The translations under genes and the position numbers were made by a program. Source: Rodentolepis nana (Eukaryota; Platyhelminthes; Cestoda; Cyclophyllidea; Hymenolepididae). Taken from it: a stretch of 64,000 nucleotides of DNA. This document shows, one piece after another, positions 35,324-59,915 of the stretch; positions within the stretch are counted from its first letter, which is position 1, and each line of letters begins with the position of its first letter. Location of the stretch: assembly GCA_900617975.1 (NCBI GenBank), contig UZAE01012018.1:21305-85304 (forward strand), given 5' to 3'. A model generated the notes under the pieces. It saw only the letters and a program-made list of their open reading frames with translations, did not search any database and was not told where the DNA came from.

Positions 35324-38300
35324 CAGTCGAGAAGTATTTTGAACTCCAAACATCTCCTGCACAAAGTCGTAGAGTACCTCCAGGTTCTTATCTCTCATTC
35401 CTGAGTTTAAATAACTAGAGACTAGAGTAATTAGGACTTGCTATAACTACAGCAACGTAGGGAGGTGGCATAATATACAAAAATAATAACAAAGACTTTA
35501 AGAATAAAAGCAGAAACAGAAAAGTGGAAAAAAATGTCCTCACCATAGCCAAGCCAAGTGCTTCCCTGTTGTGGTAACTGTCCACCGGAGAGCCAAGAAG
35601 CCACAGGAGCTGATTTGCTCAGCAGTGGAGCAATATCATTCTCAGTGTCAGCATTTTCATAGGCCATGGAAGCATCGAATTCAGGATGTTCTTGTATACC
35701 CGCTCTTGACCTCGATGATTGTTCCACAGTTGCGGTGCCACTACCACTGGGGCCCTCTCCTGCTGCTTGATGTGGATCATCTGTATCGGAGTCTTGTTCA
35801 TCATGAGTGCGGTGAATGCGGTATTTGCAGACTGGACAAGAGCGTTGGCGCCGGAGCAACCAACGGTCTACGCACTTACTATGATAGGCTTTAGAGGGTG
35901 AAAAAACAAGAGGAAATGAGCGAAAATTATTTCAATTCACTAATCTAAGCAGTTCCTTCCAATTTTCTCCTACTTACTTACTTACTTACCTTACTTTCCA
36001 TCATGAGGTACATTCCAGCATATAGGTGGTTAGAGTTCAATAGCCATAGTACGATCATTTTTAAAGTATTTAAAAGGTGGGAGTAAAGTTAGGGGATCAG
36101 GAAAACCATAGTTCCAAAGCAACCAGATTCAAAATTCTATTTGGCACGATATATCAGATTAGTAAAGGTTGAGAATAGTGAAATAACAGGCACCAAAAAT
36201 AAAAAAGAACAGGAACGATGCGAGCAGTCACATAGTACAATTAGTTAGGGGTTAGGAGCTGATATTTAATATAATAACAACAACTGTTGTTGAAGAAAAT
36301 AGCTTTTTAAAACTGGTTTGCCTAAAGAAAAGGGGCCATTAGTCATGAATAAATGAGCAAACTGTATTTTAAGCTCATTCTCTAAACTCTAAATAACTGG
36401 ATGGAGTCGGTTACTTGAATAACTGGATATACATCCACTGGCGTCGATCTCAGATCGTTGAAACGATATAGATCACGTAATCAGCCCATGTGAAATAGCA
36501 GAATTGCTAATAGAACTTAGACGGTCTATGTAAAATACCCAATAAAGTTTTACGAATAGTATAATAATCCGTTGATCTGAAAGGAAATAAACAAAAATGA
36601 TAAACAGTGGTTAGCGTAAACAAATTTTGAAAGTCCAGGAATGGCTGAGATGAAGTTGAATGACCACATGTACATAATCCAGAGAAAACGGATATGACTA
36701 AACTAAAACAAAATTGGTCAAATTTACTAACTCAACGCTTCATAAATTAATAATGACAACTCAAACTGGACTATTTCAGGACGGTTTAAAGTAGGACTTC
36801 TATATTAAATCAAGTTCACTGTTACTCCGTCTCAGTTGACAGCTTGCAAGGACTAATCGTTATCAGTTATTATCGCCAACTCAGTGGCCTTCCTCTTTCT
36901 GGTGACTTGGGAGATGGGAGCTGCAAACAGGCAGGAAACATTTTTGTTTAAAGGAAGTTAGTGAGTGCCCATCATGGGCTATTTTACTCACTGGAGATGC
37001 ATAGATTAGTATCAAATACAAGGCAACTGACTTCACAGACGAGCACATTAGAAGCTGATTGGTTAATATATCAAACTAGGTATAAACTAATAAAAAAATA
37101 TATACATTTGTCCGATGATATTTGTCTCGACACAAACGTCGAAGTAAAGCGAAGTGACGTAAGCTCAATAATTCATACGACATTCAGAAGCTGATTGAAC
37201 CAATAGCAACAAATTGTCTACAAAAAACGCTTAAATACTTATTGAGAAAAAAAGTACCAACAGTTAAAAAGACAATTTTTTATAAAACTGGATGTTAACC
37301 AATGGAACAATAAAAAATGAAAACGAGAATAGGGAATACCAGGAATAAAATGGAAAAAAATTGAAAAGACCGATGACTCCACAGAAAGACAGTTAACTTT
37401 TGATCCACTAATAAATAAAAAAGGAGGATAATTCAATAATATAAAAAAATGGATTGATACTCACCATGGTGACAGGGTAGAACTCTGAGTTTGTCACCAA
37501 TTACATAATCTTCAAGACAGATTGCACAGGTGTCGTAGAGACTTTGATAGTCTAAAATAATTAACACGAGCGTGGATAAGCATGGGGGCCAGACACTGAT
37601 AAGATCGAAAGGACAAGCCAAAACACACCTTCTGAAAAGCGAATTTCAGGCAACTTATTAAGGATATCGCGACTGAGGCGATTCTTAGATTGTCGAAGAC
37701 AGTTCCTCAATACTCGAATACCCAAAAATATGATGATGCCAAGGAATGCCAGTGAGAGAGTAATCAATAAGGGAACAAGATAGTACTCAATAGATGTGCC
37801 AGGATTTGGGGTCATTTTTGCTAGGAAACTTAATTGCAAATAAAATTTAAATAAAAATATCGTTTTACTGTTTATCATAAAGGTAATGCTGGCGAATACT
37901 AAACCCAGAAGTGTTTCCAATCATTATCGCGGGTATAGAAATATTTAAGTCTAAATATTGAAAATAATTTTATTACGGCTTACTTTTGTCCGAACCCATA
38001 GGAAAAACATAATCACTTTCAGTATTAATTATGATAGCACCAAGATAATTAGCTTTTTGAATAGATAAAACTTTAACAACAAAATCGCATTTCCCACGAT
38101 CAGCCAAGGCGAAAAATACACCTTTAAGGGGAGGTGGTGTGACATTATCACAAGCTAGTCTCGGATCTGATTCTGAAATGTTGCCCTAAGCCAAAAATTA
38201 AGAAAAAGAATCATTTACCCATGGTAATTCATCAGTAATTTCAGGTCCAAAAGAAGCGTCGGCATCTTCTAATTCTATTGTGGCATTTTTGTTCAACGAA

Positions 38301-38399
38301 CTCTATTTCACGATATGCGTGTATATACAAACAAACCAATATTAGAGAAGCCTGTCCTTGTAAAATAAACCCAAAAATAACTGTTATAAGTTGGCACAT
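35324..38399 (-). CDS. PA-TM-RING E3 ubiquitin ligase, RNF13/RNF167-like
   Basis: Exons on the minus strand: 38337-38399, 38219-38302, 37984-38185, 37869-37950, 37629-37828, 37465-37551, 35544-35888 and probably 35324-35400, all in phase. Residues 1-20 are a signal peptide ([18 protein letters not shown]). A protease-associated domain follows ([35 protein letters not shown]), then one membrane helix ([20 protein letters not shown], about residues 156-175) and a C3H2C3 RING-H2: [27 protein letters not shown]. Family members sit in endolysosomal membranes and ubiquitinate cargo through E2 enzymes bound by the RING. A Ser/Asp-rich cytosolic tail (residues about 265-350) has an acidic ENDIAPLL stretch that may be a sorting signal. 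The last exon ([19 protein letters not shown]) fits by phase only; the gene's end is uncertain. Confidence 0.88.
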
Positions 38400-39675
38400 T
38401 GATTGGACTTTACATCCGATGATAATAGCAGCTGATATGCCAAATAACTAGGGGAAATTGATGAACGCGGTCATTTAAAAATAATTTATAACAAACATTA
38501 TATAGGAATATTTCGCAATTTTTTATATATTTGATAAAAAATTAATATATCAAACCATAATGTACCTTTTAAATACAATTTTTATCATAATACTCAATGA
38601 AATTTAATTCTGATATTACTGTGATTTTTCCTTCAAAATTTTACACAGAAATAATTTGTAATCTTTTTTAGGTGATTCTCAACAAAATCTGTAGGATTTC
38701 TTTATAGAGCAAATAGCTTGCATATTGTTCACATTTTTCTTCAATTTAATACCTCATATTATAAGAAAGCTTTCATGTTAAATATCCAACTTTTTTTCTA
38801 GCTTGATTGTCTAATTTGCCCTTTGTTAAATTTTACTTAACAAATGACATACTTGGAACAAGTCAATTCTAATTGGAGTTTTTTCCATTGTCATACTACA
38901 GTAGCTCATTTCACTGACCCCCATAGGTTTCATTGGCAATCCCCTACTTGAGAGCTATAATTGCGATTGTTCTACCGCCCATCCAATTGCAACGGCCTCC
39001 CCCTCACTTAAATCAGCACCTGTATTTAACCAAGCACACAAGTTATGATGCAACCACCCTGTATCTTACAAGTGGTCAATCTATCTGCAACTTCAAACAT
39101 CAAATACTAAAATAGCTCAACGAAATCCTATTTTAGTTTTCGTAATTGACCGTCGGTTCTCGCGAGACCAGTTTCATGTGATCACTTTAACAATCTTGAA
39201 GAAAAAAAAACCCAAAGCACTATTAGCTTTGTGGAGTGCACTTCAAAACACACTGAAGAAGACGGCGAAAGAAAGCCAGTCAAGTTAAATTATCCAGTGC
39301 GTATTGTCAATTTCGATGACAACCCTGGCATTTATTAATGCTTTCAAAAGAACTTTAGACAATTAACCATGTTCAGTTTAGAACTTGACCTTAAAACAAA
39401 AAACCCACCCTCCATAACAAAGAATTCCAGGAAGATATCTCCCGATAGGTTAAATCAAACGAAGTTAAATACTTACGATATTGAAAGATAAGGCTAGGTC
39501 AACACATTTCGAAATTCTCCTATGACACTCCCAAATATCGCATTTGAATATAGTCAATGTGCAGAACAAAGAAGTGAATAAGCGGGAGTAAAAATAAGAG
39601 ACATTTTCTGAAATGGTGTACATAAAATTATTAAGTAAATCCCAAATCAGTTCGGGGACTTTCCAGTTTAGCTTT
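38400..39675. other. Spacer between the RNF13-like gene and UBE2G1
   Basis: Holds the 3' UTR of UBE2G1 and the promoter of the RNF13-like gene. A minus-strand AATAAA at about 39330-39335 is a possible UBE2G1 polyadenylation signal. No other gene seen. Confidence 0.45.
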
Positions 39676-40322
39676 TCACTCGAGACATTGCTGACTTTTT
39701 CGAACAGTCTGGCCAACTCTTTTTTTGAATCCTTCATAGTCGTCCCTGAACATTTTCTACAAGAATGCAATTTAAAAAATCAAATTACGGCTGCATCAAC
39801 GTTTGCGGGACTATCAGGATTAGGTTCAGCAAGCATAGAGATAACCGACATTATAATAGATTCGACAGTGTGAACTGGAAGCCAACGTTCTTCAGGTCTT
39901 TCATAACCGAACCGATCCTCACCAGGATCATGAAGAATTGATATACATACGTTTCCCGTTGCCGAAATGTTAGGATGCCACATATCAGTTATGAACTGCA
40001 TTTTAGGAGGACGATTAGGATAGTCTTGAGGAAACTCTAAGAGGGCTTTAAAACATCCACCATCACTACAGAAATAGACATAATAGATATTCCAATACAT
40101 ACTATATTGTGTCTGCTGGTCCCATTATAAGAACTTGCCATCGAAATATATTATCATCGTCAATTAGTCCGGCTGAAAAACCTTCTGTACCATTTTTATT
40201 CAAATCTAAAAGACGAAACATAGTTCAAATAACGAACAAATCAGTATTAAAATTTAAAGTTTCGCAAATGATAAAATACCATTTAGCTGTTTACGAAGGA
40301 GCAAAGAAGACGCCGAAGACAT
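39676..40322 (-). CDS. UBE2G1: Ubiquitin-conjugating enzyme E2 G1
   Basis: Four exons: 40280-40322, 40103-40205, 39789-40065, 39676-39756, giving 167 residues (human UBE2G1 has 170). The enzyme takes ubiquitin from E1 as a thioester on its active-site Cys and passes it to substrates, often making Lys48 chains. The catalytic Cys lies in GNVCISILH after the conserved HPN. The 13-residue acidic loop of class G and UBC7-type E2s follows (DPGEDRFGYERPEERW). The start MSSASSLLLRKQLNDLNKN aligns with the human N terminus and the end VGQTVRKSQQCLE with its C terminus. Splicing inside DTIYDGG uses a 37-nt intron; skipping it gives a false in-frame stop. The gene lies 1.3 kb from a RING ligase gene, but nothing indicates that the two work together. 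Confidence 0.95.
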
Positions 40323-41413
40323 CTCACACAGACGAAATCCCAAATAAAAGAGTCTTAAGGCGGGCGCTTATGAGTAGGTTATTCATATAAATATGATAAA
40401 GATTTGCCTTCATACTATTAATTTAAATCAAATGCGTTTATTATCTTTTGGATATTATATATATATTATTTTTTAGTTTTTTATGCTTAGAATTTCGTAC
40501 ATTATTTCGCTGTAATCGATATCATAGATCGAAATCCATCACAGACTACTAATGGATATCGTGTTTTCCATCTGTTTACAAACTGATATGAGTATCAATA
40601 TTAAAATGATGCGTAAATACTGGACGAGCGATTGATCAAGTAAATTCTGTGTCTCTGAAAAAGAAATCGACCTTATTATCAAATTGTTTATTTGAAATAT
40701 TAAATTTGCATATGACCATAAGAATACTATCAGCGTTTCAGCTGTTCCAAATCCGTTATTAATCAGAGAAAATTCAGACATTAAATAGGAATCGATATAC
40801 GAGTGCCCTAATTAATTTAAATTGAACTTGACGAGCAGACAATACATATTTACTTCACGAATTAATTTTTATGTAGTTTTTTTCACTGAACCTCCCAAAT
40901 GAAATAATAATAGTAACCGGTTATCAGGAATCGTTTAGAAATACAATGAGTCTCACAAATAGGAAATGCCACTTACTCCTTAATATAACCGCATTGGAAG
41001 ATCAATAGTTTAATAGCGCATATAAAATTCGCTGCCATTAAATTTATACAATATGATAGACCAAAGATTGCTGAAAGCATTATCCACAAAAAAATTTCTA
41101 AGCTTTCCAAATTGCAAATTATGAAACAGTCTTCTAATCACCAGTCAGATCCGCATCGCGCTATGCATTCGCTTCTAGTTATCGACTAGTCATCATATTA
41201 GGTTTCATCTTATCGCCAAAATAACAATAATTAGACTCAAACTCTACATATTTAGTCTTCGATAATGCAAAAGTTTAAAATAATGATTTATTAGCGTTTC
41301 TTATATCAACAGAATAACGAATACGAAATGAACTATTGGATGAGTTACTAGCATGTACTTCACATTTTGTTCAGGAGTAGCAAGTGAATATCTAAATTCA
41401 GTCTGCAATTAAC
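40323..41413. other. Spacer between UBE2G1 and the poly(A) polymerase gene
   Basis: AT-rich; contains the UBE2G1 promoter region and the 3' UTR of the poly(A) polymerase. The minus open frame at 40539-40781 shows no motif. Confidence 0.4.
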
Positions 41414-44400
41414 TCAGGATTCAACAATCAGGTCGCTTCTAAAATTGAAAAAGAACGTAGTAAATAGATATGAATATGAAATTGAACAGCGTATAGAAAA
41501 CTAACTGTTTGACGTAGCTTGGCTTGAGTATTTCAATGAAATTGACATGAGATTCCCTGTCCTGGAGATTGAGGTAGAACATTTGGATATAGTTCGTAAT
41601 GTCAATAATTTGTTCCTTTTTTGAATCATTTTCCGTGGGAAGTATTCTGTTTATCTGCAACCCCAATAGCCATGAGCGTTCAAATTTGTAACGTTCTTCA
41701 TTTAACTTCGATGGTGATTCTGATACAACGAGCACTCTCCTTGGTCTAAAAGAGTAGACGAAAATATTTTTGATGTAAAACCATTAACAATAAATATATG
41801 ATAAAAAGTTTCTTTGAAAGACAGTGAACGGGAATACCTACAGGATTTAGGAAAGATTTTTAAAATAGGAATGTCAGCATAATCCCTACATCAATCCTCA
41901 AGCAAACACACATTTTTCATAAACCAATATACTCTTATTTTATCCCAATCAACAGGACATACAACCATATCCTAAAAAGTTTGTGTTTATTTCCAGATAT
42001 AATCCTTGTCCACTATAAATCCTAAACTCTAAATGTCCTATTTTTAACGGATCATTACAAGATACCGCTTCTTTAAAATATTTCCATAACAAGACCTCAG
42101 TCATACACTAGTACCGACAACTTATCTTTATTAAGAAAGTCCTATTTAAATTTACCAAAATGTGAAGCTGTAGCTCTAAGGGTTGCAGAGGAGCCACCAG
42201 ATAATCCTTTAGATTATAGGTTATTTCTTCTGAAGTCAGACGAATTGCGACTGGATTGTGAATATAGAACTTACACAAACATCACAGTTCAAAATATACC
42301 ATTCCTAAAAATTTTGCTTTAATTCTTTGAGTGCTAAGTTCCAACCTGAAGTCTTCTACTTTATCTATGAAGTATTAAAAAACAGGAGCCTAAATCATAA
42401 CTGAAATTTTATAAAAATATTGGTTTCGGGATGGAAATTTTAACTTTGCTAGTTTTCTCTCTAAATAAATATGATTTTGAAATTCGCATAACTCGCCATA
42501 AAAACATCATTTTAGTTGCGATACTTCGTTTGAATCAACTTTGTATAGCAATCAAAATTGGCAATTTCTTATATAAGCATCATAATTTACTCACTGCTGA
42601 TATTTTGCAATTCGAACAGCCTGTATGTCTTTGTCACCTTCTAGTAAAGCTGCAAGTTCTCTCAAACGCGAATCAACAAGTCCGCCAATTCGTTTCAATT
42701 CTTCAAAAGTGTTTAGAGACAGTTCGAACTTCAGAAAATGCCTAGAACATATCAAATCATTTACTTTAGAACTTTAATAAAGGAATGACCGTTTCAAAAT
42801 AAATTTCGCTTGCTAACTTGTATCCTTCGACGATTTCGTAAGGTGCGAAAAGATCTTCCCAACAGGCTTTTCCAAGTGTAATGTCAGTCAGGATTTCACC
42901 ACCTATTAGTCAAAGTAGCAAAATAATTAACATATTATACTGGTTAATTAGTATTGATTTCAAATCTGTTTAACCACATCAAATCCGTTGAATCAGAAAA
43001 TATTAGGGGGGAAATAAATATAATAGGATGGCACAACGCCACTACGAAATGCTATACACTTTAATGTATCTTTTTACATAAAACACCAAACATCGAACTT
43101 CTGAATGTTGTTCGTGGCTATTAATATGTGCTCACTTCCTCTCTGAAAAATAAAAGGCAGATACGCAAACAAACCGTGCAACCCTCTTTGATTACCCCAG
43201 TAGTATAGATAAGGGATATGAGAAGCAACAATATAATCAATCCACGAAAGATTTTAAAACGAAAAGTTCATGGAAAATGAATAATTATTAGCTGAATTTG
43301 ATCCACTGTTATTAAGCTAGTAAAAATAAAAATAGCTTTTCTTCTGATAATATTTAATGAATAAAAATAATTGACATCCTTTTATGAAGTCAACTTTTCG
43401 ATATTAATCGCACTTAACCAATGAATGCATTATTATCAAGAATAAAAATTGCCGAAAGTAATTTGAAGTTGAGTAAAGTGAGCTATCTAACTACATACCT
43501 CTTTTCAATTCATTGACAACCATTTCGAGTGTGGAAGGCCGAACGAGATAAGATGCATTTTGGTGGGGATATACTGGAGTTATAATAGGCATTGTATCCT
43601 GAGGCACTAGCTAGCATTTGAGGAAAAAAGGATTAGTCTCAATAGTAATTATTATTGTTACATTAATTTAATTAGATTACTCAATCTTACTTTTGGCTCC
43701 CATGAGTAGAGTTTCAATTCACGAGTCGTATAAAATGGAGCGATGGTAACAGGTGAGGGCCACTGCCAGTTAGCAAAGTAATTAAAGAACATCTTGACCA
43801 AAAAGATCAGCGGAACACTTTCCATATCACACTATTAGAATACAAATAGACGAATTATTACATGCGCGAGCTGTTTTTTAGTATTTATAGAATAGACAAC
43901 TTACGCCTTTTCCAAGATGAATACACAAATACGCACACATAATAACCCAGCCGATATTTGAAGGGAATCCGTACACATTATGAGAAATTTGTCTTCTATG
44001 CGCCCATACCTTTATAATTTTTAGTAACTCCAGGAAGACTGGCATATTCGGAACAAGGGTTCTAATTTTCTCGGCAAAGTGACATCCAGATAAACCATGA
44101 ACGGAGTATTGATCAATATTGAAATAAAATCTTTCTGGATCCATATCGAACGTTATGTAAGAAGGTACTGACGGTAAATTAAATCGACTCATAACCAAAT
44201 CAACCTAAAATTCATCAAATGTGCTAGCTTTTTTAATTATTTATGATTTGCATGATTTTAAAACAGGGCTCACGGATGTCGTTTCGAATTTCATCTTGAT
44301 TAGTGGAACAATTGAATCGGATATAACTAACAAATCTGAAACACAACTACATTGGCGCAAGACTACAACAAACGATGTAAAGAAGTCTTCGCGAAACACA

Positions 44401-44727
44401 AAATTGGGAGTGATAAGTACAGCATCAACATCGCTATCTTTGAAACTAACACCTAGACTAGTGGAACCTTGAATCAAAATGTCGCAAGGCAACATAGCGT
44501 CGTTATTTTCCGGCGAGCAATCCTTAAATATTTATTAAAATGAAACCGAATCTACCTTACCCTGTTTTTTGAAATTTGAAGAACCCATTCAGTTGCAATG
44601 GCTTTTAATTTTTTTATGTGTATTTGCCTAGAATATACTCTTGAAAAGCCACTTACTTCTGCTTATAAGAATCTTCTGATTCAAATAAATTTAAGCCTTC
44701 CACATATTGGTCTATGCTGCACATCAT
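41414..44727 (-). CDS. Compact canonical poly(A) polymerase
   Basis: Ten exons: 44657-44727, 44561-44627, 44274-44522, 43905-44204, 43691-43831, 43499-43598, 42818-42902, 42595-42741, 41506-41745, 41414-41438, in phase throughout, 474 residues. The enzyme adds the poly(A) tail to pre-mRNA. The nucleotidyltransferase motif GSTSLGVSFKDSDVDAV (about residues 69-85) carries the first two catalytic Asp, and VDLVMSRF, reached across the next splice, carries the third. The central domain (LVPNMPVFLELLKIIKVWA, PSNIGWVIM, NWQWPSPV) and PIITPVYPHQNASYLV follow, then the RNA-binding-like C-terminal domain (RSWLLGLQI). The protein stops shortly after that domain: the Ser/Thr-rich, NLS-bearing tail of vertebrate PAPOLA/PAPOLG is missing. 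The N terminus is also shorter, and an upstream exon cannot be excluded. Confidence 0.85.
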
Positions 44728-46710
44728 CCCAAAAAAATTGAACACAACTCGAAAAAGTATATCAAAATTGAACGTTAAAATTTCTTTGACCCTGAAAGCG
44801 ATCACTACTCAAATAAATTAAAACAATCTTAATAAGGATAAATTACGCCTGTTTGTTCGTAGTTAATCAGATAGCAATTATTTTTGCTATTTTGTTTATT
44901 GATCTATAAACATGTTACTCTAGAATTTATGACAATTGGGACGAATTTGAATGTAATAAAATTATTTTATCTTAACTATTGAAAATTAACGTAAGTTAGT
45001 TGAACCATCTCAATTTTACTTCTATTTTAAATATCTTTGAATTTTCAAAGTTTAGTTCTGTAAAGTACGTATAACAAAATTATTTAGTCAACTATCATTA
45101 CTTTGCGACGCAATCATATCTCTGGTTATGAGAAAATCTGTAGGGCCAAGAATCGCTTTCAAACACAAAACTGTGTATCATTTTAAAATGGAAGCAGTAC
45201 GACATTTTTATTTGATGATATTTCTCTGAAAGAACTTATTTTATAACATGAGGAGATGCGAATATCTTTCTTAATGCGGTTCGAGTAGATTGCCTTTATT
45301 GTGTTATTCATATTTCAATTTCACTTTCTGGTCATGGTGTTATTGAATTGACTTTACTTCCTCTTTCAAATTACATTCACATTGTCCATACACATCTTAT
45401 TTCTAAACTTCTAAAATAATTTTCAAAGTTTACTGCAATTCAGCTAGCTATGAATAAAATATTTAACGCATATCGGTAGAGATAAAAATAAGTGAATGAA
45501 ATTGTTTTCCACGTTAATATCAGGTCGTTTTGAAACTAATTAACGTAATTGCATTAGTTTAGCCTTTTGATTAATGGCAGCTTGATTATCTAAATCCTCT
45601 ATGTGTATATGATATTTGACCAGAGGTACTTATTGACAGATTATGCTACAGTAACGCTAATTTTAGTATGGCAAAGTTTGGGAACACCAAATATAGGCAG
45701 CAAGATTATACAAGGGAGGATACAACATACTAAGCGTAGAAATTATTTTACTAGGAATAATAAAGTGGGATATAGATAGTTTTAAATCCATTAGGTAGGT
45801 GGATGCCGAAGACAAGAACAGGCTGCTGATAAAAGATCTGGCCGTAAGAATTCGTTTATAATAGCTAAAAAAGATCTAGGTCCGCAGGTGATTGCCAGTT
45901 AGTAGATGTGGGTTCCAGAGTAATGTTAATAACAGCATTCATACTCTTAGGGTTAATGAGGAAAATAGGAGTAAATAATGTACTGAGAAAATTCAGAAGA
46001 GTATATGAATACGAGTGGAAATGGTCATGGAAATGGGGTGTTGACATGGTAGTAAGGGACACAGTTAAGTAGCAACCTACAGAGATGACATTCAACACTC
46101 AGAAAAAGAATGTAAATGCATTCAATTGATACGAAAATGAAATGAGAGCAAGCATCACCATATCACTTCCATGTTACCTGTATGACTGATCTCGCCAATG
46201 ATGAAGTCAATAGTCACTCAAAGATTGGTTCGCCGTCTGATAAACATTGTTCTGCCATGTCAACTAATAGAACTCAATGAGTCGTCAAACTTTCTCCTGC
46301 CAATTGTTACTTGAACCAACTCTCTAGCAAAGGTATAAAAAATTATGCATTACATCAAGCTAATATTCTATTAAATATAACCATTTGATCTAGCAATTTC
46401 TGGCTAAATCCCACTCTTTCCATGGGGGGGGGGGGGGTGGAAAGGAGGGTGTGTTTATTACTAGCTCATCTCATAACGGACCACTTGATTAAACATATTC
46501 TATCAATGCCATTATACTATTATTCCTCCCATTTTTGCCTCATTTCACACTATTGCAACTACCACAACTCCTCATGTTAACTGTGCACTGACATGAATGA
46601 TTTAATTTGAAAGGTGATTTTCTGCTGGATTTCTCTCAGGTAATTAATTAATGTCCTGGCATTAATTTTGTTTTTGATAATATAAGGGGAATTTAAGAAG
46701 ATTTGTTCAC
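44728..46710. other. Intergenic, no supported gene
   Basis: AT-rich region upstream of the poly(A) polymerase. Open frames near 45865-46098 on both strands have no recognisable motif. A 14-base G run lies at 46424-46437. Confidence 0.4.
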
Positions 46711-46760
46711 CTTAGACATTTGTTTCTTCCGCTCCTCGCCGTCGAACATTTTTTGCCAAT
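46711..46760 (-). other. Candidate orphan exon
   Basis: A 50-nt segment between a good acceptor (TTAACACAG) and a donor (AAG|GTGAAC), open in one frame as WQKMFDGEERKKQMSK. The charged composition and clean splice sites look exonic. It does not fit the SERCA gene by phase, and no partner exon was found. Confidence 0.2.
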
Positions 46761-46948
46761 CTGTGTTAATTATCGTATTAAGATTAAGCACTTTTAACGA
46801 ATAGCACTTTTATGAAAGATATCCGAAAAAGTAGGGATTACCCTACTACTAGCTAATAAAAGGTTCAGATACGATAATTTTTATGAAGGCAGGAAGAAGT
46901 TATGTCCCAGCATATTTCAATGAACAATTCTATACTATTGGAGATGTA

Positions 46949-47272
46949 CTTATTTCAAATGGCAGGCGTTTCGATAGCTATCATTAGCCATTTAGCTGAC
47001 TTCGGGCCTCATAGAGGGAAGGTTCATCAAAGTAGAAGAAAGTCGAGGGGTGGGGAACAGAAGAGCGATTCACAGATGTAAAAGAGGCAGACAAACACAA
47101 AGATAGAGAAAAAGGTAAGATGAGTACTGTGGTAGGGGTCGAATATGACAAGCAGTCGGGCCATGGTAGTTTGAAGTCGGAAGTCAGCTGCCGGTTAATA
47201 GACTTTTTTGCCGTATGAATATACGTTGCCCAGGGAGCACCACGTGGTGGTAAGTCTATCGCCCACCCCCTG
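46949..47272 (-). mobile_element. SINE-like retroposon, copy E
   Basis: Antisense copy flanked by a perfect 11-bp direct repeat TTGGAGATGTA (46938-46948 and 47273-47283). The TAAA tail is almost lost. A 102-codon open frame on its sense strand (46984-47292) is a frame of the element, read in the same way as in copy B. Confidence 0.85.
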
Positions 47273-47283
47273 TTGGAGATGTA

Positions 47284-48016
47284 GATTGTCATTTCCCCCG
47301 CTCAAACACCATCTATGCTGTTTCTTGGCCCAGCGTCTTCCAATTTAACCCCACCTTTTTACGCATACTAGCCCATTATATTTAGATCACTATCCCACCA
47401 AAAGATTACCAGATAAAAAAGAGTTTGGCCAAACTGCAATCCCATTCATTTATAGAAAATGGTGAATACAACCTTGTTTTAATAAACAACCAGCAACACC
47501 AAATGCCGATCACATGGGGCTAAATCTGCTAAATAAATTCCACAATAACACGGTTTCAATTTTGTCGGTACCGCAGACGTAACTAGCACCTCATTTTACT
47601 CCATCTTGGGGACACAGAAACCGGTAGTAAAGAGGTTAAGGCGAGAGTTTTACCTAACCCCCNACCCTCCTGACATTCACCTGGCACAAGGATGCACTAA
47701 TTAACCCCACTACTATCAGCCAAGCCAACGTAGAGAGAAGATCGAGAAATCGGAAAATACATCACACATTGTTAGTAGCACTACCATAATGGAAATAAAT
47801 TGCTGACCAGAATAAAAAAGGTGGAGTGTGGTACATCATCATCATCATTACACAGAAGAAGGCAAAACGTGCGGGCAATTGAAGAGTGGAGCAGAAGACA
47901 ACAGAAAAACACACCGACTTAAGGAACCAAGAGAGGAACATGGACAGAGAGTTAGATATTAAAGAAGAAGTAATAATAAACATTAAGGGCAGGTACTGTT
48001 ATTGGTGAGAATTATT
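47284..48016. other. SERCA 3' flank
   Basis: Holds the 3' UTR of the SERCA gene. An ambiguous base lies at 47663 in a C-rich stretch. A CAT repeat occurs near 47835-47848. Confidence 0.4.

Positions 48017-59915
<11,899 letters not shown>

Noticed and set aside
40066..40110. In-frame stop in UBE2G1 suggesting a pseudogene
   Set aside because: A 37-nt GT-AG intron (40066-40102) removes it and restores DTIYDGG, which matches the family.
46711..46760. Alternative C-terminal exon of SERCA
   Set aside because: The segment needs phase 1 on entry, whereas SERCA exon 9 leaves in phase 0; the true last exon is at 48017-48217.
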